Below are positions 19,556 through 29,610 of a stretch of 64,000 bases of DNA, in pieces (the stretch's first letter is position 1; each line of letters begins with the position of its first letter). A program made the translations under genes and the position numbers. Below the pieces are notes generated by a model, which saw only the letters and a list, made by a program, of their open reading frames with translations, ran no database searches and was not told the DNA's origin. The stretch is from Breoghania sp. (GTDB lineage: Bacteria > Pseudomonadota > Alphaproteobacteria > Rhizobiales > Stappiaceae), in NCBI RefSeq assembly GCF_030066895.1, contig NZ_JASJAV010000008.1:62001-126000 (forward strand). The letters run 5' to 3'.

Positions 19556-22500
19556 ATGTCGCGAGAATCCGCACCGCCACGGAGACGAACGCTGAATTCG
19601 ATCTACATCACCGTCGGTACGACCCTGATCCTGGCGCTGGTCGCAGCGCTGGTGGCGCCGATGTTTATCGACTGGAGCGCCTATCGCACCACGTTCGAGG
19701 AATATGCGGGCGAGGCGCTGGGTCGACGGGTGACCGTGCTGGGTTCGACGGATGCGCGTCTTCTGCCGACCCCGACACTGACCTTCTCCGACGTGCGGGT
19801 CGGACCCGGCGGAAGATCCGCTAATGGTCATTTCGCGCTTCAAGGTGCGAGTGGAACTGCCGCCTCTCCTGACCGGCAAGATCCAGGTCTTGAACATGGA
19901 GCTGGACCGGCCGGAGCTGAACGTCTCGCTGGACGAATCCGGCCGTATCGACTGGCTGACGGCGCATGTGCCGGATTCCGGCTCCGCCATCAATCCCGAC
20001 GACGTGCAGCTTGAGGACGTGGAGGTCACCAACGGTGCGGTGAGCGTCATCGATGCGCGCACGGGCGACCTACCGGGCCGACGATATCAATCTCAGGGTC
20101 TCCGCGCAGTCGCTGGAAGGGTCGTTCAAGGCGGACGGAAGCGCGCAGATCGCGGGCGTGCGCCAGTCGCTGCGTATCGCCACCAGGCGGCGCGGGGCCA
20201 ACGGGATCCGCGTCAAGGCGGAAATCCAACTCACCGACATCGCCGCAACGCTTCAAACCGATGGTCTGCTCGGGCAGGAAGACGGCAAGCCGATCTATGA
20301 CGGCGGCTTCACGGCGCAAAGCGTTGCCGACGTCGCGAACGGGCAAGGCGAGGGGAGTGCCGCCACGCTGGAGCCTCAGGTCAAGCTGTGGCGCAGCGAA
20401 GGATCGTTCTCGCTCAATCCCGGCGCGCTTGAGGTGGACAAGGCCTCCTTGCGCTATGGGCCGGAGGATCGTGCGGTCCGCATCGATGGCGATGGTCGCG
20501 TCGATTTCGGGGCAACGCCGTCCTTCACGGCGCGTCTTTCGGGAAAACAGCTCGATCTCGATCGTTTTTCCGGCGCCGGGCCAAGCGAGCCGCTTTCCAT
20601 CAAAGGCGGCGCGGAGGCGCTGATCGCGGTTATCAAGGCCCTGCCGCTGCCGCCGATACCCGGCTTGTTCAAGCTGGACCTGCCCGCCCTCGTGGTTGCA
20701 GGCGGTCTGGCGCAGGATATCCATCTGGAAGCGGAAACCCTGCCGCGCGGCTGGAAGATCGCCGATCTGGAGGCGCGTCTTCCCGGCCAGACGACAGTGT
20801 CGGGCCGGGGCGAATTGCGCAGCGCGGACGAACCGGCCTTTTCCGGTCAGGTTCGCATAGATTCCCCCGCAACCTTCCGCCTTCGCCTCATGGTGGCGAC
20901 GTGACCTGGCGGGCGGCGAGCGATCAGGGCCGTGCCCGTGTCGCGGCCAATCTGGAGGTCGATCGGCTCGATCTCGATCGGTTTGAAGCCTTCGCTCACA
21001 TGATGGGGCGCAAGAGCGGGGACAACAAAGCCGGACCTGCGCTCGATACCGATATCTCGGTGAGATTGAAGACCGACCGGCTCGTCTATGCGGGCGTCTT
21101 TGCGGACAAGGTGCGGGTTGCTACGAGCCTTGCAGGCGACGATCTGCAGGTGGAGCAGTTCTCAGCCGCCGATCTCGCGGGAGCGGAGATCGAGGCAAGC
21201 GGGCGGATCGACAAGCTTTCCACCGCGCCCGACGGATCCTTCCGTACGAGCGTCAAGGCGAGCCGGATCGATGGGCTCGTGACCATGCTGAAAGGGCCCT
21301 TTCCGGAAAATCCGTTGGTCGACCGGCTTGCCGCGGGCGGCGAGGCGCTGGCGCCGCTCAGCATCGACGGCTCGATCACGGCGAAGGCGGACGGTGAGGA
21401 CAATTCGCAGGTTTGCATGGCGCTGTCCGGCGATCTGGGCGGAAGCAAGCTCGACGGTTAGCTCGGTGCCTCCGGCGCGGTCGATCACTGGCGCGAGGCG
21501 CAGGTGACGGGCAATCTTTCCCTCAAGGCCGAGGAAGGCGTGCACCTGCTCGACCAGTTGGGGATCGATGTCGTGCCCCTGCCGGACCTGGGAAGCGGCT
21601 CGGTGACGGTGAGGGCGGAAGGGCGACCGGCCGACGGGCTGGCTGTGACGCTGATCGCCGATGGTCTCGGTGCTTCCACCTCTTTCGACGGATCCATGTC
21701 CTGGCCGCAGAACGAGGGGGCGACGATTGCTCCCGTCTATTCGGGCACGCTTGCCTTTAAGAGCGCGGACGTTTCTCCGCTCGGTATGCTGGCCGGGCGG
21801 CTCCTTCCCATGATGAGCGGCGAGCTGCCGGTGGATGCCAAGGCGAAGGTCGAAGGTGCAGGCGCCTCCGCATCGTTGAGCGATGTGAGTGCGCGGCTCG
21901 GCGACATCACCTTGGCCAGCAAGCTCGATGCGGTTTTGAAGTCCGGCCTGCGGCGCGTGACGGGGGACGTGATGGTCTCACGCGTCGCGCTGGCGCCGCT
22001 TTCCGAAGTCCTGCTCGGTGCGGATGTGTGGGATTCCGTCGGAGGAACCGGTGCGGGGGAAACGGATACGCCCTGGCCGACGGGTGCCTTCGGTGCGCCG
22101 TTGATGGGGCAGGGGACGGTTTCGCTCAACGTGACGAGCGGGGCCGTCGATGTGGGACTTGAGCAGCCGGTCAAGCAGGCGCATTTCGCGCTTCAGATCC
22201 GTGCCGACGAGCTGGCGATTGACGGGCTATAAGGAACGTTCAACGGCGGGGATGCCAAGGGATTGCTGCTGATCAAGCGCTCCGGTGCGCAGGCGGCTGT
22301 TTCAGGTAATCTGGCGCTGACGGGAACCGCGCTGGAAAATCTCGTGTGGCGTCGAAACGACCGTCCAGTGACAACGGGGCTGCTGGATGCGAAGGGCGAT
22401 TCTGAAGGAACCGGGCGCTCGATTGCGGGCATTGTGGCGAACCTTGCGGGCGGTGGCAGTTTCACCGTGCATGACGGCGAGATCCGTTCGATCAATCCGG

Positions 22501-23602
22501 CGGCCTTTGCGTCCGTCATCCGTGCGGCGGACGCGGGGTTCAATCTGAAGCCGGAAGAGGTCTCCAAGGGCGTTCGAGAGCCATCTCGATATCGGCTCGC
22601 TGCCCTTCAAGCGTATCGACGGGACGCTGGTGGTGGCGAGCGGTACAGCGCGGGCGCGCAACGTGACCGTCGACAGTCTGAGCGCAACGGCTTTCAGGTC
22701 GGGGCAGGCGGATCTCGAACGCTGGGCGTTGGAAAGTGATTGGTCGCTGAAGGTGGATGCGGGCGAGAATGCGGTGACTGGAGCCGAGCCGCAGGTCGGC
22801 GTGCTCTTCCGCGGGCCGCTCGATGCGCCGCATCGCGAGATCGACATTCAGCCCTTCACCGCCTTCCTCACACTGCGCGCTTTTGAGAAGGAAGTGCGCC
22901 GGGTCGAGGATCTTCAGGCCGACGTCAACGAGCGTGAGCGGCTGATGCGCGAACAGCGCCAGTTGAACCGCAACAAGGCAAAGCGCGAGCGTGCGGCGGA
23001 GGAGAAGGCGGAGCGCGAACAGGCGGCCAAGGAAGAGGCTGCCCGCAAGGTTGAGGAAGAGGCCGCCCAACGCGCCAAGGCGCAACAGGAGAAGGCTGCC
23101 CAGGAAAAGGCCGCACGGGAAAAGAAAGCGGCGCAGGAAAAGGCGGCTCAGGAAAAAGCGGCCTGCGACGCTGCAAAGGCGGCGAAGGAGCCGCAGACCT
23201 CCGATACGGGCGATATTGGGCGCCCGATGTCGATGTATGAGTTCATCAAACGAATTCGCCCGGCAATCGATGGCGCAGACGATCCCCGGAGCGGTACGGG
23301 CAAGCCGAAAAGCGGGCTTACTCCCGTTCCCGCCACGGGCGAGCCGCTGAAACTGAACGGTGGGCTCGGCGCCCCGATTTCGATAGATAAGCTTCGCGGT
23401 AACGCCCGCTGTTGAAAGCCCTGTGCAGGAAGCGGCATCGGAGGAAACTACCGGGAGTATCAGCTCTCAGAGCCAACCCTCAAGCGATATGCCCGTACGG
23501 TCCCGTCGGTCGTCGTGCGAGGACACGAGGCCCAAGGTGCCGCGCTACATAACGCTGCCCGGCAATCGCGTGATCCTGAACCCGACCTATCCCGGGAACT
23601 GA
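19556..23602 (+). pseudogene. AsmA family protein, seven lesions
   Basis: AsmA-like proteins are anchored in the inner membrane and span the periplasm; the family is linked to outer-membrane assembly and phospholipid transport. An N-terminal helix (LILALVAALVAPMFIDWSAY) leads into beta-rich repeats and an Ala/Lys/Glu/Gln-rich helical segment near 22900-23200 (repeats of QEKAA). Frameshifts lie near 19815, 20075, 20890, 22570 and 23400; stops are TAG 21459 and TAA 22230. The last frame ends ITLPGNRVILNPTYPGN at 23602. ATG 19556 is tentative. It is the most damaged gene in the window, partly because of its length. Confidence 0.85.
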
Positions 23603-23915
23603 GGCGGGGCGCCCCTCTGCGGCGGCATGCGCCTCCTTGCGGGATCCCGCAAGCCATTTCCATCTCTTCATAATCGTCGCCCGGTAGAAGTCGAGGGATG
23701 ACGACGACAGCGAAAGGTGATTGCGGCGGGGCCGTATGTTGCCGCTATTCCCTTTCGTATTGAGATTTTTTTACTTACCTAGAGGAATTTATTATTTACG
23801 TGATTAAGAATATCATGTGAATAAAATAAAATTATACGGCGCGGCTATGGAGTTGACACAAAAATATATATATAACCCGAACGGCTTTTAGACCTTACAA
23901 GAATATGGAGATGAC
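23603..23915. other. AT-rich upstream region
   Basis: After the AsmA remnant, bases 23750-23890 are strikingly AT-rich for this genome, including TTGACA at 23853 and TATATATATAAC ending at 23876. The spacing between them is short for a sigma-70 promoter, so only a general promoter role for the small secreted gene is proposed. No gene is seen. Confidence 0.5.
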
Positions 23916-24272
23916 ATGAAAAAAGCCGCGAGTTACTTGTCGATTGTTACGATCTCAAGCGTGATGGCGGGTTCCGCCATGGTAGCCGACTGGCTTGAGG
24001 GGACCTATGTCAATCAGGACGCCGACAGCCTGATGAAGGAAGCGGTCTTCTGCGACGGCGGCAAGGCCTATGCGGGAATGGGGCACCGGATCTACACCGT
24101 GGAAGCGCGGGAAGGCACGAAATACGTGGTGCTTCAGTCCGACGGCAAGTTCACCTTCTCCGTCTCCGATGATGGGCAGACCCTGTCGCCTGCCGACGAC
24201 TTCACGAAGGAATGGTTCACCAAGACCGGCCTGAAGAAGGATCCGAAGCGCACGGATACCTGCAACTGGTAA
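23916..24272 (+). CDS. Small secreted protein of unknown function
   Basis: I do not recognise a family. The 118-residue product has a basic N terminus and hydrophobic core (MKKAASYLSIVTISSVMAGS) ending in AMVA, a likely signal peptide. The mature part has only two Cys residues (VFCDGGK and the C-terminal TDTCNW), which could form a disulfide in the periplasm. It is hydrophilic and has no transmembrane segment. GGAG stands before ATG 23916, and a clear terminator follows, so it is probably a single-gene unit. Confidence 0.75.
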   Translation: MKKAASYLSIVTISSVMAGSAMVADWLEGTYVNQDADSLMKEAVFCDGGKAYAGMGHRIYTVEAREGTKYVVLQSDGKFTFSVSDDGQTLSPADDFTKEWFTKTGLKKDPKRTDTCNW

Positions 24273-24300
24273 GACCGCGCCTTCGCGTATCTGGCAAATG

Positions 24301-24333
24301 AAAAGGGCGGCCCCGAAAGGGTCGCCCTTTTTG
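24301..24333 (+). terminator. Rho-independent terminator
   Basis: AAAAGGGCG-GCCCC, GAAA, GGG-TCGCCCTTTTT forms a stable stem followed by a T run, 29 bases after the secreted-protein stop. It may also serve the convergent gene ending at 24366. Confidence 0.85.
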
Positions 24334-24365
24334 TAGCGTGACGAAATCTGTCGACCCGTGGGATC

Positions 24366-24584
24366 TCAGTGCCGGGTTTCGCGATAGTGGGCGAGTACCG
24401 CCAGACGCACTGCGGAGGTCAGCACGGCATCCGAGGTGTGGTTGTCGTCGATCTGGGTGACGGTCGCGGCAAGCGAAAGCGCGCGATCGCGCGCGATTTC
24501 TTCCAGCGCTTCCCAAAACTCGGGTTCGAGCGCCAGGCTCGTGCGGTGACCATGCAGGGTGAGGAAACGTTTGTGCAGTCTCAT
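24366..24584 (-). CDS. Ribbon-helix-helix domain protein
   Basis: This 72-residue protein matches the RHH_4 type: KRFLTLHGHRTSLALEPEFW, then EALEEIARDRALSLAATVTQ. It is a putative small DNA-binding protein. Its start overlaps the stop of the DUF4169 gene by ATGA. The order fumC, DUF4169, RHH is recurrent in Hyphomicrobiales. No toxin partner is present, so a toxin-antitoxin role is not supported. Confidence 0.85.
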   Translation of the reverse strand: MRLHKRFLTLHGHRTSLALEPEFWEALEEIARDRALSLAATVTQIDDNHTSDAVLTSAVRLAVLAHYRETRH

Positions 24585-24784
24585 GCGCCGTCGTCATCCC
24601 GGCTGGGGGGATCCAGCCGATGTCCTTCCAACGACCGGGTGGCCTTTTCGGTTTCGGCTTTCGCCGTTTCCTTGTCCGCCTTCGATTGCCCGAAGCGAAC
24701 CCTGTTTTCGGCCGCCTTGGTTTCCTTGTCGGCACGACGCCGGGCCTTGCGTGCTTGCCGTAGATTGATGATGTCGGCTGTCAT
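24581..24784 (-). CDS. DUF4169 family protein
   Basis: This is a 67-residue highly charged helical protein with the family start IINLRQARKARRRADKETKA followed by AENRVRFGQSKADKE. Its function is unknown. It lies 151 bases downstream of the broken fumC and overlaps the next gene, so the three were probably one operon. Confidence 0.85.
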   Translation of the reverse strand: MTADIINLRQARKARRRADKETKAAENRVRFGQSKADKETAKAETEKATRSLEGHRLDPPSRDDDGA

Positions 24785-24935
24785 GATATGTCTCCGACGC
24801 GAGCCCCCCTCGCCCCAATGACTTCCGGGTATCTAGGCGGAATTTAGCTCCCGCCCAGATACAGCCCGCTACCGTAACGCAGTAATGCCCATAAAGTTGC
24901 GTTGCGAATTGGACTTTTTGTGTGGTAAAGCGATT

Positions 24936-26276
24936 TTATTTCGGGCCGAGCATATTTTCAGGCCGCACGATCGCATCGAAATCCTCGTCGCTGACATAGC
25001 CCAGCCGCAGCGCTTCCTCGCGCAATGTGGTGCCGTTGGCATGCACCGTCTTGGCGACCTTGTCTTAGCCGATCTTGGGTGCAAGCGCGGTCACCAGCAT
25101 GAGGGAACGCTGCATCTGTCCGGTGATGCGCGCCTCGTTGGCCTCGATCCCGTCCACGCAGCGTTCGGCGAAAGAAACGGCGGCATTTCGGCCAGCAGGC
25201 GTGCAGACTGCAGCAGCGTGGCCGCCAGAACCGACCTGTAGACGTTCAGCTCGAAATGGCCCTGCGATCCGGCAAACGCCATCGTCGCCTGATTGCCGAC
25301 GACGCGGGTGCACACCATGGTGAGCGCCTCCGCCTGGGTCGGATTGACCTTACCCGGCATGATCGAGGAACCGGGCTCGTTTTCCGGCAGCATCAGTTCG
25401 CCGAGGCCGGAGCGCGGGCCGGAGCCGAGGAAGCGGATGTCGTTGGCGATCTTGAAGAGCGCCACGGCCGCCGTCTCGATCGCGGCATGGGTGTGAACCA
25501 TGGCGTCGTGGGCGGTGAGCGCCTCGAACTTGTTCGGCGCGGTGCGGAAGGGCAGGCCGGTCAAGCCGCATTGAGCCCGGTGCCGACCGCGGTGCCGCCC
25601 TGGGCGAGATCGAGAAGGTCCTCGGCCGACTGTTCCACCCGCGAGATGGCGGAGGTGACCTGCGCCGCATAGCCGGAGAATTCCTGGCCAAGGGTCAGCG
25701 GGGGTGCGTCCTGGGTGTGGGTGCGACCGATCTTGATGATGTCCTTGAAGGCGTCGGACTTGGTCTCAAGCGCGTTGTGCAGGCGCGCGAGGTCCGGTAC
25801 CAGCCGGTCGGCAATCTCGCGCGCGGCCGCGATATGCATGGCGGTCGGGAAGATGTCGTTCGACGACTGGCCCTTGTTGACGTGATCGTTGGGGTGGACG
25901 GGGCTCTTGGAGTCCATCTCGCCGCCCAGGATCTCGATTGCCCGGTTGGAGATGACCTCGTTGGCGTTCATGTTCGACTGGGTGCCGGGCCCCGTCTGCC
26001 AGATCTCGAGGGGGAAATGGTCGGTGAGCTTGCCGTCGGCGACCTCGGATGTCGCCTGGATGATCGCGTCGGCGAGCGTCTTGTCGATGAGGCCGAGATC
26101 GAGGTCACCTTCGCCGCCGCTATCTTGACGATGCTGAGTGCGCGCGCCAGCGGTTCGGGCATGCGTTCGTCGTCGATCGGGAAATTCTGGATCGAGCGCT
26201 GGGTCTGCGCGCGCCAATAGCGATCCGCGGGAACGGAAATTTCGCCGAACGTGTCGGTTTCAATACGACTTGTCAT
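24936..26276 (-). pseudogene. fumC: Class II fumarate hydratase, broken
   Basis: FumC converts fumarate to malate in the TCA cycle. The N terminus [19 protein letters not shown] and the blocks [40 protein letters not shown] and the signature [17 protein letters not shown] are clear. Lesions: a frameshift near 26110; a deletion plus frameshift near 25567, where roughly a dozen residues between GLNAA and [12 protein letters not shown] are missing; a frameshift near 25185; and a TAA at 25065-25067 after APKIG. The last frame ends ENMLGPK. Loss of this enzyme would be costly unless another fumarase exists elsewhere. Confidence 0.9.
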
Positions 26277-26464
26277 GGAGGTTCCTCGGCTTAGAAGGGA
26301 GTTAGGTGCCTGAATAGCGGCTCAAACCGGGCATAGGGAAGGGGGAACAGGCAGTTTTCGATTTCGTCCGTTCCGGACGCCTGCATACCGCATCGCGGTT
26401 CTATATAAAAATTATACATTTTAAATATATATTTGACGGTAGAGCAGCCAAAGGGTCGATCAGG

Positions 26465-27147
26465 ATGTTCAGCATTTCCCCCGATTCAAGTTCCAATGCC
26501 TTCCGGGCACGGCGCGTGGAACTGTTGAAAGAGATTGCCGCGCCATTCATCGTCAAGAACGGCAAGTGCACGGTTCTCGATATCGGCGGGACCAGCGGCT
26601 TCTGGAAGACCTGGGAAGAGCAGATCGATTTCGATCGGTCGAGGTGTGGCTGTGCATCAACGTCGACCCGTCCCATGCCCAGGCGGATTTCGACAAGGTC
26701 CGGGTCGAATACGGCAATGGCTGCGACCTTTCCCGGTTCGCCGACGGTCAGTTCAATGTCGGTTTCTCCAATTCGGTGATCGAGCATGTCGGCATGTGGG
26801 ACAACATGGTGGCGTGGGACAACATGGTGGCGTTTGTCCATGAAACGCGTCGGATCTGCAAGAGCTATCTGATCCAGACTCCCTATGCCTGGTTCCCGAT
26901 CGAGCCGCATGCGCGCACGCCGTTCATGCACTGGCTGCCGGAATCAATCGCCTATCGGATCCTGCTTCTGCGTCGATGCGGATTTTGGGGGAAGGCAACG
27001 GATGTTGGCGATGCAGTGGAGAAAATACAGTCAGCCAAGCTGCTGGATATCCGGCAGTTTTCCTACCTGTATCCGGACACCGAGGTGTTGCGGGAGCATT
27101 TCCTCGGCCTCATCAAGTCGCTGATTGCGGTGCGCCGCGCGTCGTGA
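26465..27147 (+). pseudogene. Class I SAM-dependent methyltransferase, frameshifted
   Basis: Motif I is seen in TVLDIGGTSGFWKTWEEQID, then the frame changes near 26638. The second frame carries the acidic strand-2 region, FNVGFSNSVIEHVGMWDNMV and PYAWFPIEPHARTPFMHWLP, a form found in methyltransferases of surface-polysaccharide loci. An 18-base exact tandem duplication near 26805-26840 repeats WDNMVA. The substrate is unknown. It stands alone, with AT-rich DNA upstream (26400-26440). Confidence 0.75.
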
Positions 27148-27214
27148 CCCGCGCGCGGACAACCTTTGCCGATTGAAACCGGATGGAGGGCGGTTGGCCG
27201 CGCGGGCGTCGCCG

Positions 27215-27805
27215 TCAGTTCTTCTTGCGGAATGTGTCGAGAGAGACAACGTCGGCGCTCGTCTCGGGCTTTTCATCGTCCAATTCCGCGCTCTCGCTGT
27301 CCTGATCCGTGCCGCTCGCTTTCTCGGCGTCGCCAAAGTCTGCCTTGGCGATCTCGTCGGCTGCGGTCGTCGTCAGCTTCTCGATGTCGCCGAGCATCTT
27401 GGCCGCGTCTCTGGCGGCAACCACTTCCGCGGGCAGCTCTTCCGCCGTCTTGCCCGGCTCAAATTCGAGCGCGAACTGGACTGACGGATCGAAGAAGCCC
27501 TTGATCGCGGAAAAGGGGACCAGCAGCCGCTCCGGCACGCCGCCGAAGGACAGGCCGACCTCGAACGTGTGGTCGGTGATGGTCAGGTCCCAGAACTGGT
27601 GCTGCAGGACGACCGTCATTTCCTGGGGATAGCGTTCGCGCAGGCGCTGCGAGATACGCACACCGGGCGCCGTCGTATCGAAGGCGATGTAGAAATGATG
27701 CTCACCGGGAAGGCCGGTACGGGCCACCTCGGTCAGGATCTTCTTTACGGCGCCGCGCAGGGCGCCCTGGATAATGATGTCGTAGCGGATCAGGTCTTCG
27801 GGCAT
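27215..27805 (-). CDS. sspB: ClpXP adaptor SspB (alphaproteobacterial type)
   Basis: SspB tethers ssrA-tagged proteins to ClpXP. The N-terminal substrate-binding domain (MPEDLIRYDIIIQGALRGAV, then HHFYIAFDTTAPGVRISQRL and DHTFEVGLSFGGVPERLLVP) is followed by an acidic linker and a short C-terminal end of the kind that docks ClpX (VVSLDTFRKKN). 196 residues. ATG 27805 is used because the family begins there. It lies directly downstream of ssrA on the same strand, so tag and adaptor are neighbours. Two tandem palindromic sites lie upstream. Confidence 0.9.
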   Translation of the reverse strand: MPEDLIRYDIIIQGALRGAVKKILTEVARTGLPGEHHFYIAFDTTAPGVRISQRLRERYPQEMTVVLQHQFWDLTITDHTFEVGLSFGGVPERLLVPFSAIKGFFDPSVQFALEFEPGKTAEELPAEVVAARDAAKMLGDIEKLTTTAADEIAKADFGDAEKASGTDQDSESAELDDEKPETSADVVSLDTFRKKN

Positions 27806-27862
27806 GAGCTGTTCGACATTCTGGGGGACGCAGGCTCGATCCTGCGAACCGTTTCGACAAAG

Positions 27863-27902
27863 GTGCACCCGATGGGATGCGGGTGCATCCGATGGGATGC
27901 GC
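27863..27902. promoter_or_regulatory. Two tandem palindromic sites upstream of sspB
   Basis: A 20-base unit is repeated head to tail (27863-27882 and 27883-27902) with one difference. Each unit contains GCATCC-GATG-GGATGC (or GCACCC in the first copy), a 6-base inverted repeat with a 4-base spacer. The pair lies about 60 bases before the sspB start, a typical place for an operator. The binding protein is unknown. Confidence 0.45.
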
Positions 27903-28037
27903 GTTCGATTCAGGCGATATTACTCGCGCGAACATGAACTGTTGCGAGGCAAAAGGGAAGCGGTCCGCATCGGACATGACACTCTCTCGGTCAAAGCCCT
28001 CTCGCTCGAGAAACGCCCCCTCCATGGAAAACGAAAG

Positions 28038-28370
28038 CGGAGGCTTCTGTTGCCAGGTGCCTCCGAACCCCGCCTGCCAGTGCTACCCGACAAGACTTGA
28101 TCGGACTACCGGAACCGCATTACGCGGCGACGGCGTTGTCCATAGCATAGTTGTCGTTTGCAACTACAAAACGGCCCGATAACGGCGGAACCATGCCGGG
28201 CGAAAGCGCAGTCTTTACACCCTCGTCGATCCTATTTCGCCCCCGCCGGAACCCATCGTTTTCGCCGTTTCGGCTTCGATGGGCTCTGGTGGAGGCGCCG
28301 GGTACCGCCCCCGGGTCCGATAGGCTTATTGCACTGACCATTTATCGCCATAGCGGGTCGCCCCGGCACG
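28038..28370 (-). ncRNA. ssrA: Two-piece (permuted) tmRNA
   Basis: The minus strand encodes a circularly permuted alphaproteobacterial tmRNA. The acceptor piece comes first and ends ...CGCCTCCACCA at 28287. After a roughly 42-base intervening loop the coding piece starts GGGGGCGAAATAGGATCGAC at 28244. GGGGGCG pairs with CGCCTCC including a G3-U70 pair, the alanyl identity element. The tag frame reads ANDNYAMDNAVAA and stops at 28120-28122, so the full tag would be AANDNYAMDNAVAA. A TATATT at 28380-28375 is a likely -10 box. The 3' end is uncertain; a hairpin at 28038-28065 (CGGAGGC/GCCTCCG) may be part of it or its terminator. Confidence 0.9.
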
Positions 28371-28789
28371 ACGAATATAGGTAGTGAGGGAGCCGATGAA
28401 AAGAGTGTGACGGTAAGGTGAGGTTTTCTGCTGGGGATGTTCACATGGCGGAGCGGAAGTCTGCACGCTGTGGGGAGGTGCAGGCGAGGGCTGATTGTGG
28501 ACGCAGGCCCATCCTTCGAGACGCGGTCTGCGACCGCTCTTCAGGATGACGTTGTGAATGGTGCCCGCTTCCTTGAGACGTTCAACACGATAACGTTATC
28601 CTGAGGAGGTCCGACAGAGCCGTCTCGAAGGATGGGCCCCCGCACAAACTCCGCCCTCGTCGTTCCTCACGAAGTCGCTCCGTCCCTGAGGAAAGCGGGG
28701 GCAGGAGACGGGTGCGGGCTTGTTTCCCTTGCCATGAGTGGCGTGGCCTCCGAACCTTTGGCTTCCAACGAACTCGGAAAGCACTCTTC
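28371..28789. other. Gene-free region upstream of ssrA and thyA
   Basis: The region contains the ssrA promoter at its left end, the inverted repeat listed separately, and the thyA upstream region. In-frame extension of thyA to 28712 is possible but lacks family similarity. Nothing else is seen. Confidence 0.5.
28507..28637. repeat. Inverted intergenic repeat, full copy
   Basis: Outer arms GCCCATCCTTCGAGACG and CGTCTCGAAGGATGGGC flank inner TCAGGATGACGTT and AACGTTATCCTGAGGA. The transcript could form a long stem. Related full copies lie at 38463-38601 and 59801-59930, and single arms near 7335 and 11530. No coding capacity. Confidence 0.8.
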
Positions 28790-29584
28790 ATGCGACAATA
28801 TCTGGACCTGATGCAGCGCATCCTCGACGAGGGGGCCGTGAAAGGTGATCGTACCGGCACCGGCACGCGCTCCGTCTTCGGTCACCAGATGTGCTTTGAT
28901 CTCGCCGACGGGTTCCCGCTGGTGACGACGAAGAAACTGCATCTGCGCTCCATCATTCACGAGCTTCTGTGGTTCCTCAAAGGCGATACCAACATCGCCT
29001 ATCTGAAGGAAAACGGTGTTTCCATCTGGGACGAATGGGCGGACGAGAACGGCGATCTCGGGCCCGTCTACGGGGCGCAGTGGCGGTCCTGGCCGGCGCC
29101 CGAGGGCGGTTCGGTCGACCAGATCGCGCAGATAGTGGAGGAAATTCGCCGAAATCCCGACAGCCGCCGTCTCGTCGTGTCCGCCTGGAACCCGGTGGAT
29201 CTGCCGAAGATGGCGCTCGTGCCGTGCCATTGCCTGTTTCAGTTCCATGTAGCCGACGGCAAGCTTTCCTGCCAACTCTATCAGCGCTCGGCCGACGTCT
29301 TTCTGGGCGTGCCGTTCAACATCGCCTCCTATGCGTTCCTCACCTTGATGGTGGCGCAGGCGACGGGGCTGAAGCCGGGCGATTTCGTCCATACGCTCGG
29401 CGATGCGCACCTTTATTCCAATCACATCGAACAGACGAAGATGCAGCTTTCGCGTGAGCCCCGGCCTCTGCCGAAGATGGTGCTGAACCCGAACGTCACC
29501 GATCTGTTCGGTTTCCGTTACGAGGATTTCCAGCTTAAGGACTACGACCCGTATCCCCACATCAAGGCGCCGGTCGCGGTCTGA
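28790..29584 (+). CDS. thyA: Thymidylate synthase ThyA
   Basis: ThyA makes dTMP from dUMP using methylene-tetrahydrofolate. 264 residues, the standard length. Visible: the dUMP-phosphate loop region [15 protein letters not shown], the nucleophile Cys in [17 protein letters not shown], the Arg-Ser segment [20 protein letters not shown], and [18 protein letters not shown] 28790 gives the family N terminus [15 protein letters not shown]. It is in the same direction as folA, whose product recycles the dihydrofolate formed, with a broken oxidoreductase between them. Confidence 0.96.
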   Translation: MRQYLDLMQRILDEGAVKGDRTGTGTRSVFGHQMCFDLADGFPLVTTKKLHLRSIIHELLWFLKGDTNIAYLKENGVSIWDEWADENGDLGPVYGAQWRSWPAPEGGSVDQIAQIVEEIRRNPDSRRLVVSAWNPVDLPKMALVPCHCLFQFHVADGKLSCQLYQRSADVFLGVPFNIASYAFLTLMVAQATGLKPGDFVHTLGDAHLYSNHIEQTKMQLSREPRPLPKMVLNPNVTDLFGFRYEDFQLKDYDPYPHIKAPVAV

Positions 29585-29610
29585 GGGCTGAATGAGGGAG
29601 AGGATACGCA

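Noticed and set aside
24366-24784. Toxin-antitoxin module (RHH protein plus DUF4169)
   Set aside because: The RHH protein overlaps a DUF4169 gene, not a toxin, and the order after fumC is a standard Hyphomicrobiales arrangement.
27863-27902. CRISPR or minisatellite array
   Set aside because: There are only two units with no spacer between them and no cas genes. The internal symmetry fits operators better.
28151-28384. Protein-coding frame over the tmRNA locus
   Set aside because: Frames on both strands are open here, but the sequence contains the tmRNA acceptor stem, CCA end and tag frame, so they are not proteins.
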